Source of the DNA: Pseudomonas sp. P7548
GTDB lineage: Bacteria > Pseudomonadota > Gammaproteobacteria > Pseudomonadales > Pseudomonadaceae
Direction: 5' to 3'
Length of the DNA stretch: 64,000 nt
Assembly: GCF_013386585.1 (NCBI RefSeq)
Contig: NZ_JACARO010000015.1
Coordinates: forward strand, 1 to 64,000
Part shown: piece by piece, positions 7,505 to 18,348 of the stretch
How positions within the stretch are numbered: position 1 is the stretch's first letter
Layout: each line of letters begins with the position of its first letter
Program-made: the position numbers and the translations under genes
The notes under the pieces: model-generated
Seen by the model: the letters and a program-made list of their open reading frames with translations, nothing else
Databases searched by the model: none
Told to the model about the DNA's origin: nothing

Positions 7505-9400
7505 ATGACTGCCCCCTTTCGCTTTCTCGCCTGGCTGCTGCTGCCGGCGCTGATGTCGTGCAGCTTCAGCCTGTTGGCCGCTACCGCTGAGGGCGCCCCG
7601 CAAGCCCTGCATTTGCTGGATTACATTGGTGCCGACTACCCGCCAACGGTGGAGGCGGGCAAGGTTATCGACGAATCCGAATACCGTGAACAGGTCGAGT
7701 TTCTCGGGGTGTTGCAGGGCCTGGTGGCAGAACTGCCACAGAGGCCAGAGCGTGAGGCGTTGATCAAAGGCGTCGACGAATTGTTAGCCGCTGTAACTGC
7801 CCACGAAGATGGCGCTGCTGTCGCTCGCCAAGCCCGTCAGCTGGGCGCCAAGCTGGCCGTGGCGTATGAAGTCAGCCAGGCCCCGGCGATCACGCCTGAC
7901 CCGACTCGGGGTGCACCGCTCTACGCCCAGCATTGCTCGGTGTGCCACGGCACGGCCGGTGCCGGTGATGGCCCGGCGGGCATGGGCATGACCCCGCCAC
8001 CCGCCAACCTGCGTGATGCCACGCGCCTGGATCGCCTGAGCCTCTATGCGATTTACAACACCCTTGGGCTGGGCGTTGAAGGCACTGACATGCCGTCGTT
8101 CGCCGACCAGCTGGACGACCGCCAGCGCTGGGACCTGGCCACCTACATCGCCGGTTTTACCGCCGACCCGGCGGCGGCCAAGAGCGAGCAGCCGTTCAAC
8201 CTCGCTGACCTGGCGCGCCAGACCCCCAATGAAGTGCTCGCCGCCAACGGCCCCGGTGCGGCGGCGACATTCCGCGCCCAGCGTGCCCAGCCGCCGCAGG
8301 TCAAACGTGGCCCGGCGCAGTTGCTGGACTACACCGCGACCACCTTGGACAAGAGCCTCGCCGCGTTCCGCAACGGTGACCACGAGCAGGCGTATGACCT
8401 GTCCGTCGCAGCCTACCTGGAAGGCTTCGAGCTGGTGGAAAGCTCTTTGGACAACGTCGACGCCAACGTCCGCAAGGACACTGAGAAGGCCTTGATGGCT
8501 TACCGGCAGTCGTTGCAGGACGGGTTGCCGGTCGAACAGGTGCAACAGCGCCTGGACGTGGCCAAGGGCAAGCTCACCGAGTCGGCCGGCTTGCTGGGCA
8601 GCGATGGTCTGAGTTGGTCGCTGAGCTACATCTCTGGCTTGCTGATCCTGCTGCGCGAAGGCCTGGAAGCGATCCTGGTGCTGGCGGCGATCCTCGCGTT
8701 CCTGCGTAACACCGGCCAGCAATCGGCGGTGCGCAGCGTCAACGCGGGCTGGGGCCTGGCATTGCTGGCCGGCTTGGCCACCTGGGCATTGGCGGCGTAT
8801 GTGATTGACGTGAGCGGTGCGCAGCGTGAGTTGCTCGAAGGCTGCACGGCGCTGTTCGCCAGTGTGATGGTGTTGTGGCTGGGGGTGTGGATGCACGACC
8901 GACGCCATGCCGCGGCCTGGCAGGATTACATCAAGAGCAGCCTGGTGGGCGGCGGCGGTCGCTTCGGTTTTGCGATGCTGGCGTTCTTCTCGGTGTACCG
9001 CGAGTTGTTCGAAGTGATCCTGTTCTACGAAACCCTGTGGCTGCAAGCCGGGCCCGCCGGGCACAACGCGGTGCTGGCGGGCGGTGCCACGGCGCTGGTG
9101 CTGCTGGTGGGCCTGGCCTGGGTGATCCTGCGCGGTTCGGCGAAGTTGCCGTTGGCGCTGTTCTTCGGCATCAACGCGGCGCTGCTGTGTGCGTTGTCGG
9201 TGGTGTTTGCCGGGCATGGCGTGAAGGCGTTGCAAGAGGCCGGCATCTTCGGTACGCGGCCGGTGCCGTTCTTTGACTTCGACTGGCTGGGTATTCACGC
9301 CGACGCTTACTCGCTGAGTGCGCAGGCGCTGGCGATCCTGGCGATTGTGGTGCTGTATGGTCGCAGTCGGTTGGCCGAGAAACGCCGCGTTACCGCTTGA
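7505..9400 (+). CDS. Cytochrome c-FTR1 family iron permease
   Basis: This is a 631-residue fusion protein. A signal peptide is followed by a helical periplasmic region and a monohaem cytochrome c domain with CSVCH (about residues 144-148) and a likely axial Met in GTDMPSF. A second helical linker follows. The C-terminal membrane permease has both FTR1 iron-binding motifs, REGLE (about 384) and RELFE (about 499). FTR1 permeases import Fe(III) after oxidation or Fe(II) with a redox partner. Here the redox domain is built in and no multicopper oxidase or EfeO/EfeB gene is adjacent. The gene is divergent from the COG3014 operon across 268 bp. Confidence 0.92.
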   Translation: MTAPFRFLAWLLLPALMSCSFSLLAATAEGAPQALHLLDYIGADYPPTVEAGKVIDESEYREQVEFLGVLQGLVAELPQRPEREALIKGVDELLAAVTAHEDGAAVARQARQLGAKLAVAYEVSQAPAITPDPTRGAPLYAQHCSVCHGTAGAGDGPAGMGMTPPPANLRDATRLDRLSLYAIYNTLGLGVEGTDMPSFADQLDDRQRWDLATYIAGFTADPAAAKSEQPFNLADLARQTPNEVLAANGPGAAATFRAQRAQPPQVKRGPAQLLDYTATTLDKSLAAFRNGDHEQAYDLSVAAYLEGFELVESSLDNVDANVRKDTEKALMAYRQSLQDGLPVEQVQQRLDVAKGKLTESAGLLGSDGLSWSLSYISGLLILLREGLEAILVLAAILAFLRNTGQQSAVRSVNAGWGLALLAGLATWALAAYVIDVSGAQRELLEGCTALFASVMVLWLGVWMHDRRHAAAWQDYIKSSLVGGGGRFGFAMLAFFSVYRELFEVILFYETLWLQAGPAGHNAVLAGGATALVLLVGLAWVILRGSAKLPLALFFGINAALLCALSVVFAGHGVKALQEAGIFGTRPVPFFDFDWLGIHADAYSLSAQALAILAIVVLYGRSRLAEKRRVTA

Positions 9401-9418
9401 ACGAACGCGGTCAAAAAA

Positions 9419-9538
9419 TGTGGGAGCGGCGGTGCGACGATTCGACTTGCTCGCGAATACGGAGTGTCAGTCGATGCATTCATCAACGGATAGACCGCTT
9501 TCGCGAGCAAGTCGAATCGTCGCACCGCCGCTCCTACA
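9419..9538. repeat. Long REP-like inverted repeat
   Basis: A 120-bp inverted repeat has arms of about 35 bp (GTGGGAGCGGCGGTGCGACG and its complement near the end). It is longer than the ordinary REPs of the window and carries an added GCGGTGCGACGATTCGACTT block before the TGCTCGCGA core. It lies 18 bp after the FTR1 stop. Confidence 0.88.
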
Positions 9539-9571
9539 CTGGATCTATGTTGTTAATGAGAAGGTGGATGG

Positions 9572-10027
9572 ATGCGCGTATGGATCGATGCCGATGCCTG
9601 TCCTCGGGCGGCCAAGGACCAGGTGGTCAAGTTCGCCCTCAAGCGCCAGTTCGACGTGGTGCTGGTGGCGGGGCAGAGCCAGATCAAGCCGAGCTTCTCG
9701 TGCGTAAAGCTGATCGTGGTGCCCAGCGGGCCGGATGCGGCGGACGATTACCTGGTGGAACACGCGGTGCCCGGTGAGTTGGTGATCTGCAGCGATGTGC
9801 CCCTGGCTGACCGTCTGGTAAAGAAGGGCGTAGCGGCCCTCGACCCACGGGGCAAGGAATTCAGCCCGGCGAACATGAGTGAGCGGCTGGCGGTGCGCAA
9901 CCTGTTCACCGACCTGCGCGAACAGGGCCAGATGGGCGGTGGGCCAGCACCCCATGGCGACAAGGACAAGCAGGCCTTCGCCAATGCCCTGGACCGTCTA
10001 CTCACACGGCTGATGCGCCAACCCTGA
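9572..10027 (+). CDS. YaiI/YqxD family protein (UPF0178)
   Basis: This is a 151-residue cytosolic protein. MRVWIDADACPRAAKD and the later ICSDVPLADRLVKKGV and LDPRGKEF motifs are diagnostic for the YaiI/YqxD family (DUF188), whose PIN-like fold carries conserved acidic residues. Activity is not established. It is flanked on both sides by REP elements and forms its own transcription unit. Confidence 0.93.
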   Translation: MRVWIDADACPRAAKDQVVKFALKRQFDVVLVAGQSQIKPSFSCVKLIVVPSGPDAADDYLVEHAVPGELVICSDVPLADRLVKKGVAALDPRGKEFSPANMSERLAVRNLFTDLREQGQMGGGPAPHGDKDKQAFANALDRLLTRLMRQP

Positions 10028-10052
10028 CTGGGCCACTGACGCGCCACCCCTT

Positions 10053-10141
10053 GTAGTGAGCGGGCTTGCCCCGCGCCGCGGTGTGTCAGGTAAGCGTGAG
10101 GCGCCTGGTATACCGCGGCGCGGGGCAAGCCCGCTCACTAC
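10053..10141. repeat. REPIN, GTAGTGAGCGGGCTTGCCCC type
   Basis: Inverted REP pair GTAGTGAGCGGGCTTGCCCC...GGGGCAAGCCCGCTCACTAC with a 40-bp centre, between the convergent yaiI-like and elbB genes. The same type is at 16265. Confidence 0.92.
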
Positions 10142-10155
10142 GTTCAATGGGATGC

Positions 10156-10821
10156 TCAGTCGTTCTCGTGAGTGAGTTCGAGCACCCGGTCCACCAGCTT
10201 GTTGATGCCTGACGCCACTTCGCTGATGTTCTTGCCCAGCATGTAGGCCGGCGTGCTCACCAGCTTGCGCGCCTTGTCTTCCACGATGTCTTCGACGGCG
10301 CACTCCTGGTGGGTGGCGCCCATCTTGTCCAGGGCGGCTGCCGTGTCGGCGCAGTTGCCGATGGTGCAGGTCACGCCCGGGCCGTAGATCTTCGCGGCCA
10401 GCGCCGGCGAGATGCAGATCAGCCCCACTGGCTTGCCCGCTTCGGCAAACGCTTCGGCCAGCTCCAGTACCTGCGGGTTGACGCTGCACGCGGCGCCTTG
10501 CACGGCAAAGTTGGACAGGTTCTTGGCTGCGCCAAAGCCACCGGGCACGATCAGCGCATCAAACGCTTCGGCATTGGCTTCGCGAAGATCTTTCACGTCA
10601 CCTCGGGCGATCCGCGCGGATTCGACCAGCACGTTGCGCGACTCGGGCATCTCTTCACCGGTGAGGTGGTTGATCACGTGCAGTTGCGCAATATCGGGGG
10701 CAAAACATTGGACCTGAGCGCCACGCTGGTCCAGGCGCAGCAAGGTGATCACGCTTTCGTGGATCTCTGCGCCGTCGTAAACGCCGCAGCCGGAAAGGAT
10801 CACTGCAATCTTTTTGCTCAT
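10156..10821 (-). CDS. elbB: ElbB, DJ-1/PfpI-like glyoxalase
   Basis: This is a 221-residue protein of the DJ-1/PfpI superfamily. KIAVILSGCGVYDGAEIHE at the N-terminus and ALIVPGGFGAAKNLSNFA around residue 115 mark ElbB, an E. coli protein linked to isoprenoid synthesis and shown to have weak glyoxalase activity. CISPALAAKIYG contains the nucleophile-elbow position seen in the family. The start at 10821 (MSKKIAV) was chosen because AGGAG lies at the right distance; a start seven codons upstream lacks this. It is monocistronic. Confidence 0.93.
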   Translation of the reverse strand: MSKKIAVILSGCGVYDGAEIHESVITLLRLDQRGAQVQCFAPDIAQLHVINHLTGEEMPESRNVLVESARIARGDVKDLREANAEAFDALIVPGGFGAAKNLSNFAVQGAACSVNPQVLELAEAFAEAGKPVGLICISPALAAKIYGPGVTCTIGNCADTAAALDKMGATHQECAVEDIVEDKARKLVSTPAYMLGKNISEVASGINKLVDRVLELTHEND

Positions 10822-10937
10822 GGGCATTTCTCCTGGGGTCATGGCGTTAAATGTCTACTAATTTGTCATCTGTTGCCAATGGGATCTCGCGCCGCTGCAC
10901 CTAATCTTGATGTAACAAAAATAGACCGGACCAGACC

Positions 10938-12173
10938 ATGGACTTCGTGCCTTACGCGGTACCGTTTTTCATCGCCTTGATCGTGGTGGAGCTGCTTGTC
11001 GACCATTGGCGCGGTGAGCGCAACTACCGGGTGGCGGACGCCATCAACAGCCTCAGCACCGGCGTGCTGTCCACCACCACGGGTTTGTTGACCAAAGGGG
11101 TAGGGATTCTGACCTACGCCTTCGCGCTCAAGCACCTGGCGCTCTTCGAATTGCCAGCCCAAAGCGTGTGGACCTGGGTGTTCGCCTTTGTGTTCTACGA
11201 CTTCTGCTACTACTGGCTGCACCGCATGGGCCATGAGCGCAATATCCTGTGGGCCGCGCACTCGGTGCATCACCAGAGTGAGGACTACAACCTCAGCACC
11301 GCACTGCGCCAGACCAGCACCGGCTTTCTGCTGAGCTGGATCTTCTACCTGCCGCTGGCCGTGGTCGGCGTGCCACTGGTGGTGTTTATCAGCGTCGCGT
11401 CGCTCAACCTGCTGTACCAATTCTGGGTACACACCCGTCACGTGCCCAAACTCGGTTGGTACGAGTGGTTCTTCGTCACGCCGTCCAATCATCGGGCCCA
11501 CCATGCACAGAACGCTCTCTACATGGATCGCAACTACGGCGGGGTGTTCATTATTTGGGACCGGCTGTTCGGTTCCTTCCAGGAGGAGGACGACAACGAG
11601 CCGGTGATTTTCGGCGTGACCACGCCCCTGGCCAGCTGGAACCCGCTGTGGGCCAACCTGCAGTTTTATGCACAGCTGTGGAGTGACGCGCGGCGTACAG
11701 AAAGTTGGTGGGACAAACTGCGCATCTGGTTCATGCGCACCGGCTGGCGCCCGGCGGATGTGAAGGCCAAGTACCCGATGGCCAAGCCGGACCTGAGCCA
11801 GTTCCGCAAATTCGAGGTGCCGCTGGATGTGCGCCAACAGGTGTACATCGCCCTGCAATTTGCCGCGTATGTGGGGTTTGGCAGCTATCTGATGAATTTT
11901 GGCGAGGGGTTGCCCACTGCGGCGCTGATCCTGGGTTGGAGCGTGATGGCGTTGGGGCTGTTTACCCTGGGCGTGGCGCTGGAGAATCGCCCCTGGGCCC
12001 TGAAGGCCGAGCTGGTGCGCCTGGCACTGAATGTACCGCTGGTATGGCTGGCGCCGCTGGTGGGGCTATGGCCGGCCAGCAACCTGGGCTGGCTGGGCCT
12101 GGTGAGCTACAGCCTGCTCAGTGTGATCGGCCTCTACTGCTGCAGAAGCCGACTTACTCGACTGGCGTCTTAG
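10938..12173 (+). CDS. Sterol desaturase/fatty acid hydroxylase superfamily protein
   Basis: This 411-residue integral membrane protein carries the di-iron histidine clusters HRMGH (about residues 95-99), HSVHH (108-112) and HRAHH (about 186-190). They define the fatty acid hydroxylase/sterol desaturase superfamily. Hydrophobic segments flank the clusters, and an extra C-terminal membrane domain of about 110 residues lies beyond the catalytic part. The substrate, a lipid or terpenoid, is unknown. Its last 20 bp overlap the convergent dedA gene. Confidence 0.9.
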   Translation: MDFVPYAVPFFIALIVVELLVDHWRGERNYRVADAINSLSTGVLSTTTGLLTKGVGILTYAFALKHLALFELPAQSVWTWVFAFVFYDFCYYWLHRMGHERNILWAAHSVHHQSEDYNLSTALRQTSTGFLLSWIFYLPLAVVGVPLVVFISVASLNLLYQFWVHTRHVPKLGWYEWFFVTPSNHRAHHAQNALYMDRNYGGVFIIWDRLFGSFQEEDDNEPVIFGVTTPLASWNPLWANLQFYAQLWSDARRTESWWDKLRIWFMRTGWRPADVKAKYPMAKPDLSQFRKFEVPLDVRQQVYIALQFAAYVGFGSYLMNFGEGLPTAALILGWSVMALGLFTLGVALENRPWALKAELVRLALNVPLVWLAPLVGLWPASNLGWLGLVSYSLLSVIGLYCCRSRLTRLAS

Positions 12174-12789
12174 GCGCTTCTACCGAGGCCTGCCCGGCCG
12201 CGAGCCGGGCCTTGGCGTCGGCACAGGCCTCGCGGGCGATGCGCGCGTTCTTGACCCGGCGGCGCAGCCACAGGCCGAAGCCCAGTACCAGCAACGCGCC
12301 GAGCACCCACAGCTCGTATTTCTTGATGCTGCCCAGCATCCCTTCCAGCACGGCGCCGAAGTGATACGCCGCAGCCCCCAATGCCACCGCCCAGATCGCG
12401 GCGCCAATGCCGTTGAGGATCAGGTAGCGCAGCGGCGGATAGCCGGAAAGGCCGATCGCCACGGGCATGACCGTGCGCAATCCGTAGACGAAGCGAAAGC
12501 TCAGCACCCAGATATCCGGGTGCTTGCGGATATGCTCCAGAGCCTTGTCACCCATCAATTGCCAGCGCGGCTTGCGCGCCAGCAGCTTGCGGCCGTGCTT
12601 GCGGCCCATGTAATACCAAAGCTGATCGCCGGCGTAGCTGCCGAAAAAGGCAACGACCACCACCAGGTTGATATCCATGTAGCCACGGAACGCCAGGAAG
12701 CCTGCGAGAACCAGGATGGTCTCGCCTTCAAAGAAGGTGCCCAGGAAGAGCGCAAAGTAGCCGAAGTCATGCAGAAATTGTTGAAGCAT
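12154..12789 (-). CDS. DedA family membrane protein
   Basis: This is a 211-residue inner membrane protein. FLGTFFEGETILVLAGFLA, GDQLWYYMGRKHGRK and FRFVYGLRTVMPVAIG are the DedA/VTT domain motifs; DedA proteins are scramblase-like or transporter-like and support envelope homeostasis. The start at 12789 (MLQQFLHDFG) fits homologues, although no strong ribosome-binding site is visible, and an upstream ATG at 12843 is possible. A cationic tail and an acidic/Pro end form the last 40 residues. It shares 20 bp with the end of the sterol-desaturase-like gene. Confidence 0.9.
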   Translation of the reverse strand: MLQQFLHDFGYFALFLGTFFEGETILVLAGFLAFRGYMDINLVVVVAFFGSYAGDQLWYYMGRKHGRKLLARKPRWQLMGDKALEHIRKHPDIWVLSFRFVYGLRTVMPVAIGLSGYPPLRYLILNGIGAAIWAVALGAAAYHFGAVLEGMLGSIKKYELWVLGALLVLGFGLWLRRRVKNARIAREACADAKARLAAGQASVEAPKTPVE

Positions 12790-12976
12790 GGTCTGGGGTG
12801 CTGGCGAAATGAACGCGCAGCCTACGCCTTCGTGAACATTCATGAAAGTATCGAGATGTGTCACGAAGTGAACAATTCCTACATAAACGACGAATGCGAC
12901 TACAGGTCGCATCGATAAGCACAACTGTCATTCCTTCGTCATAATGGCCGCTTATAACTGCAACGCTCGCCCGTAA

Positions 12977-14011
<1,035 letters not shown>

Positions 14012-14029
14012 CCCTCACAGGAACACTCG

Positions 14030-16252
14030 ATGAATACCGAAGGACTCTCCGAAGTTGCTGTAAAAGACGCTCACCCGGTGGTTGAACAAGTCACCGAGAC
14101 CCCGCCGGAGCTGGAGCCCGCACCGCCCGCCGTGGTGGCCGAGCCGCCTGTGCCGGCCCCGGTGGCCGCCGTCACCAACCTGGATGACAGCAGCCTGTAC
14201 ATCCACCGCGAGCTGTCACAACTGCAATTCAACATCCGCGTGCTGGAACAAGCGCTGGATGAGTCCTACCCGTTGCTGGAACGGCTCAAGTTCCTGCTGA
14301 TCTTCTCCAGCAACCTGGACGAGTTCTTCGAGATCCGCGTGGCCGGCCTCAAGAAGCAGATCACTTTCGCCCGTGAGCAAGCCGGCGCAGACGGCCTGCA
14401 ACCCCACCAGGCGCTGGCACGCATCAGCGAGCTGGTGCACGGCCATGTGGACCGCCAGTACGCGATCCTCAACGACATCCTGCTGCCGGAACTGGAAAAA
14501 CATCAGGTCCGCTTCATCCGTCGCCGCCACTGGACCACCAAGATCAAGACGTGGGTGCGCCGCTACTTCCGCGACGAGATCGCACCGATCATCACCCCGA
14601 TCGGCCTCGACCCGACGCACCCGTTCCCGTTGCTGGTGAACAAGAGCCTCAACTTCATCGTCGAGCTGGAAGGTATCGACGCCTTCGGCCGCGATTCCGG
14701 CCTGGCGATCATACCGGCGCCACGCTTGCTGCCACGGATCATCAAGGTACCTGAAGAGGTGGGTGGCCCTGGCGACAACTATGTATTCCTGTCGTCGATG
14801 ATCCATGCACACGCCGATGACCTGTTCCAAGGCATGAAGGTCAAGGGCTGCTACCAGTTCCGCCTGACCCGTAACGCCGACCTGGCGCTGGACTCCGAAG
14901 ATGTCGAAGACTTGGCCCGTGCCCTGCGCGGCGAGCTGTTCTCGCGCCGTTACGGCGATGCGGTGCGCCTGGAAGTGGCGGACACCTGCCCGAAACACCT
15001 CTCGGACTACCTGCTCAAGCAGTTCAACCTGGGCGAGACCGAGCTGTACCAGGTCAACGGCCCGGTGAACCTGACGCGCCTGTTCAGCATCACCGGCCTG
15101 GACAGCCACCCCGAGCTGCAGTACACCCCGTTCACCCCGCAGATCCCGAAACTGCTGCAAAACAGCGAGAACATCTTCAGCGTGGTGAGCAAGCAGGACA
15201 TCTTGCTGTTGCACCCATTCGAGTCCTTCACCCCGGTGGTCGACCTGCTGCGCCAGGCTGCCAAGGACCCGCACGTGTTGGCCGTACGCCAGACCCTGTA
15301 CCGCTCCGGTGCCAACTCGGAAATCGTCGATGCCTTGGTTGACGCTGCGCGTAACGGCAAGGAAGTCACCGCGGTGATCGAACTGCGTGCGCGGTTCGAC
15401 GAAGAGTCCAACCTGCAATTGGCCAGCCGCCTGCAAGCGGCGGGTGCGGTGGTGATCTACGGTGTGGTCGGCTTCAAGACCCACGCCAAGATGATGCTGA
15501 TTCTGCGTCGCGAAGCCGGCGAGATCGTGCGTTACGCCCACTTGGGCACCGGCAACTACCACGCCGGCAACGCCAAGCTCTACACCGACTACAGCCTGCT
15601 GACTTCCGACGACGCCTTGTGCGAAGACGTCGGCAAGTTGTTCAGCCAGCTGATCGGCATGGGCAAGACCTTGCGCATGAAGAAGCTGCTGCACGCGCCG
15701 TTCACCCTCAAGAAGGGCATGCTCGACATGATTGCCCGCGAAACCCAGTTCGCCCTCGACGGCAAGCCGGCGCACATCATTGCCAAGTTCAACTCGCTGA
15801 CCGATCCGAAGATCATCCGCGCGCTGTACAAGGCCAGCCAGTCCGGCGTGCGCATTGACCTGGTGGTGCGTGGCATGTGCTGCCTGCGCCCGGGCATCGT
15901 CGGTGTGTCGCACAACATCCATGTGCGTTCCATCATCGGCCGCTTCCTGGAGCACACGCGAGTGTTCTACTTCCTCAACGGTGGCGAAGAGCAGATGTTC
16001 CTCTCCAGCGCCGACTGGATGGAGCGCAACCTCGATAAGCGGGTAGAGACCTGCTTCCCGGTGGAGGGCAAGAAGCTGATCATGCGCGTCAAGAAGGAGC
16101 TGGAAAGCTACCTCACCGACAACACCCACAGTTGGAGCCTGCAGTCGGACGGCCGCTACGTGCGCAACACGCCAACCGGCAACCAGAACCCGCGCAGTGC
16201 GCAGGCGACGTTGCTGGAGAAGTTGGGTAGCCCGATTCTGTCGGTGAACTGA
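14030..16252 (+). CDS. ppk1: Polyphosphate kinase 1
   Basis: This is a 740-residue enzyme that makes inorganic polyphosphate from ATP. After an acidic Pro/Ala-rich extension of about 50 residues comes [19 protein letters not shown], the PPK N-terminal domain. The autophosphorylated His lies in [10 protein letters not shown] and the second essential His in [10 protein letters not shown], both in phospholipase D-like domains. The family is usually 690-740 residues, so the gene is full length. It follows hemB by 18 bp and is convergent with ppx, its functional opposite. Confidence 0.97.
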   Translation: MNTEGLSEVAVKDAHPVVEQVTETPPELEPAPPAVVAEPPVPAPVAAVTNLDDSSLYIHRELSQLQFNIRVLEQALDESYPLLERLKFLLIFSSNLDEFFEIRVAGLKKQITFAREQAGADGLQPHQALARISELVHGHVDRQYAILNDILLPELEKHQVRFIRRRHWTTKIKTWVRRYFRDEIAPIITPIGLDPTHPFPLLVNKSLNFIVELEGIDAFGRDSGLAIIPAPRLLPRIIKVPEEVGGPGDNYVFLSSMIHAHADDLFQGMKVKGCYQFRLTRNADLALDSEDVEDLARALRGELFSRRYGDAVRLEVADTCPKHLSDYLLKQFNLGETELYQVNGPVNLTRLFSITGLDSHPELQYTPFTPQIPKLLQNSENIFSVVSKQDILLLHPFESFTPVVDLLRQAAKDPHVLAVRQTLYRSGANSEIVDALVDAARNGKEVTAVIELRARFDEESNLQLASRLQAAGAVVIYGVVGFKTHAKMMLILRREAGEIVRYAHLGTGNYHAGNAKLYTDYSLLTSDDALCEDVGKLFSQLIGMGKTLRMKKLLHAPFTLKKGMLDMIARETQFALDGKPAHIIAKFNSLTDPKIIRALYKASQSGVRIDLVVRGMCCLRPGIVGVSHNIHVRSIIGRFLEHTRVFYFLNGGEEQMFLSSADWMERNLDKRVETCFPVEGKKLIMRVKKELESYLTDNTHSWSLQSDGRYVRNTPTGNQNPRSAQATLLEKLGSPILSVN

Positions 16253-16264
16253 CAGCAGGCCTTT

Positions 16265-16385
16265 GTAGTGAGCGGGCTTGCCCCGCGCTGGGCCCTGAAA
16301 CCCGACGCCGCGGTTGTTCTCAAACACCGCGGCGTTTTGTTTGGGGCGGCTTCGCCACCCAGCGCGGGGCAAGCCCGCTCACTAC
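16265..16385. repeat. REPIN, GTAGTGAGCGGGCTTGCCCC type, with insert
   Basis: Inverted REP arms of the same type as 10053 enclose a 70-bp centre. Unlike the other REPINs of the window, the centre itself contains a second GC-rich hairpin, annotated separately. Confidence 0.9.
16304..16342 (+). terminator. Rho-independent terminator after ppk1, inside the REPIN
   Basis: Stem CGCCGCGG (16306-16313) pairs with CCGCGGCG (16327-16334) and is followed by TTTTGTTT. It is placed 52 bp after the ppk1 stop. On the minus strand the run following the stem is weaker, so it serves mainly ppk1. Confidence 0.75.
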
Positions 16386-16397
16386 AGGTCGGTGTGG

Positions 16398-17900
16398 TTA
16401 ACGCAGGTTCAGGCTAAAACCCACCCGCGTCAGCCACTCGGCTTCCTGGGCGAAGTCCGCCTGGGTCAGCTGGTTTTCATCCAGCCAGCCTTTGGGGAAC
16501 ACCACGTCCAGGCTGTCGCCGTCGGCGCGCAGGGTCACCTGGGGCATTTCCTGGGTGCCACGGATGTGGTGGAACAGGATCGCAAAGCGCAGCAGCACGC
16601 ACAGGCGAATCAGCTTGATGCCTTCGTCGCCGAACTCGGCGAACTTGTCCCGGGGAATGTTGCGACGGTGGCCACGCACCAACAGCGCGAGCATCTGTTG
16701 GTCTTCGCGGGAGAAACCGGCGAGGTCGGAGTGCTCGATCAGGTAGGCGCCGTGCTTGTGGTAATGGTAGTGGGCGATGTCCAGGCCCACTTCATGGACC
16801 TTGGCGGCCCAGCCGAGCAGCTCGCGCCAGACACCGTCTTCCAGGTCCCAGTCTTCGGCCACCTGGTCGAAGGCGTGCAGGGCCTTGCGTTCCACGCGCG
16901 CAGCCTGTTCCAGGTCGACGTGATAACGCTCCATCAGCGACGTGAGGGTGCGCTCTCGCACGTCTTCATGATGATGGCGACCCAGCAGGTCATAGAGCAC
17001 GCCTTCGCGCAGGGCGCCGTCACAGTGGTCCATGCGTTGCAGTTCGAGGGCATCGAAGATGGCTTCGAGAATCGCCAGGCCCGCCGGGAAGATGGTACGG
17101 CGGTCGGGCTTGATGCCATCGAAGTCGATCTTCTCGGCATCCCCCAGCTTGAACAGCTTGCGCTTGAGCCATGCCAGGCCTTCGGCGTTGACCTCGCCGG
17201 TGCCATGGCCGCCGGCCTTGAGGGCCAGGCCGATGGCGCGGATGGTGCCGGATGAGCCGATGGCTTCATCCCAGGTCAGGCGATGCAGGGCATGCTCGAT
17301 GCTCATGATCTCCAGTCGCGCCGCTGTGTAGGCCTGGGCGTAGCGCGCCGGAGTGATCTTGCCGTCTTTGAAATAGCGTTGGGTGTAGCTGACGCAGCCC
17401 ATCTGCAGGCTTTCACGTAGCAGCGGCTCAAAACGCTGGCCAATGATGAATTCGGTACTGCCACCGCCGATATCGGCGACCAGGCGTTTGCCGGGTGTAT
17501 CAGCCAGGGTGTGGGACACGCCGAGGTAGATGAGGCGGGCCTCTTCACGGCCGGAGATGACTTCTACCGGGTGCCCTAGGATCTCTTCGGCGCGGCGGAT
17601 GAATTCGCCACGGTTGCGCGCTTCACGCAGGGCGTTGGTGCCGACGATCCGTACGGCGCCCAGGGGCATGCCGTTGATCAGTTGGGCAAAACGCTTGAGG
17701 CAATCGAGGCCGCGTTGCATGGATTCTTCGTTGAGCTGGCGCTCGTCGTCGATCCCGGCAGCCAGCTGCACTTTCTCGCCGAGCCGCTCAAGGATGCGGA
17801 TTTCGCCATTCTGGGCCTTGGCCACGACCATGTGAAAGCTGTTGGAGCCCAGGTCGATGGCGGCGATCAGGGACAGATTCTTGGCTTGGGATTGCGGCAT
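16398..17900 (-). CDS. ppx: Exopolyphosphatase
   Basis: This is a 500-residue Ppx/GppA phosphatase that degrades polyphosphate from the chain end. The N-terminal actin-like domains show [16 protein letters not shown] and [13 protein letters not shown] phosphate-binding motifs. The C-terminal half is an HD-like domain ([21 protein letters not shown]). It is convergent with ppk1; this pairing is common in Pseudomonas. The full family length is present. Confidence 0.97.
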   Translation of the reverse strand: MPQSQAKNLSLIAAIDLGSNSFHMVVAKAQNGEIRILERLGEKVQLAAGIDDERQLNEESMQRGLDCLKRFAQLINGMPLGAVRIVGTNALREARNRGEFIRRAEEILGHPVEVISGREEARLIYLGVSHTLADTPGKRLVADIGGGSTEFIIGQRFEPLLRESLQMGCVSYTQRYFKDGKITPARYAQAYTAARLEIMSIEHALHRLTWDEAIGSSGTIRAIGLALKAGGHGTGEVNAEGLAWLKRKLFKLGDAEKIDFDGIKPDRRTIFPAGLAILEAIFDALELQRMDHCDGALREGVLYDLLGRHHHEDVRERTLTSLMERYHVDLEQAARVERKALHAFDQVAEDWDLEDGVWRELLGWAAKVHEVGLDIAHYHYHKHGAYLIEHSDLAGFSREDQQMLALLVRGHRRNIPRDKFAEFGDEGIKLIRLCVLLRFAILFHHIRGTQEMPQVTLRADGDSLDVVFPKGWLDENQLTQADFAQEAEWLTRVGFSLNLR

Positions 17901-18348
17901 GGTTTGGGGGTCTCGGTCGATAACCTTGCCATCGTGCCACGATCGACCGCTGACGCCAACGCGTAGTGCTGCGGGAATTTGTCTGAGGGTGCTTGCGGGA
18001 AGTCGCTGTAGGAAATGTAGGTTGCCTTTTCAGGCATCAGCCGAGAGATGCTGCAACTCTGTAGGATTTTTTAACTCTCGTGTGTTGTTCTTCAGAATTC
18101 GACTCGGCCTACAGGCTAGATGCTTTGGGCCACATCGTAATTTTAGTTGAGACTACTGTTTGATCAGGTACAAATGACAGATTGTTTTAACCGCTCCCAC
18201 GAGAATCAAGGTGTGGTCTTATTTCTAAGTTAAGTGTCAAAGCGACAGACTGTCACTCGGCGATTTTGCCGTGGTGTTATTTATTTATGGTTTTGTATTG
18301 GCAGGGCAAAAATAAATACACCTGATAACTTTTAGTGACAGGTCGAAC
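17901..18348 (+). other. AT-rich intergenic region upstream of the pilus cluster
   Basis: These 448 bp hold no convincing gene. The base composition drops to AT-rich from about 18050. An interrupted inverted repeat (GGTGTTATTTATTT at 18273-18286 against AAATAAATACACC at 18310-18322) precedes the pilin gene. The palindrome GACAGACTGTC is at 18244-18254. The promoters of ppx and the pilus genes should both be here. Confidence 0.6.

Noticed and set aside
14216..16372. 718-codon frame opposite ppk1
   Set aside because: A reverse reading of a highly conserved gene; no domain pattern and no ribosome-binding site.
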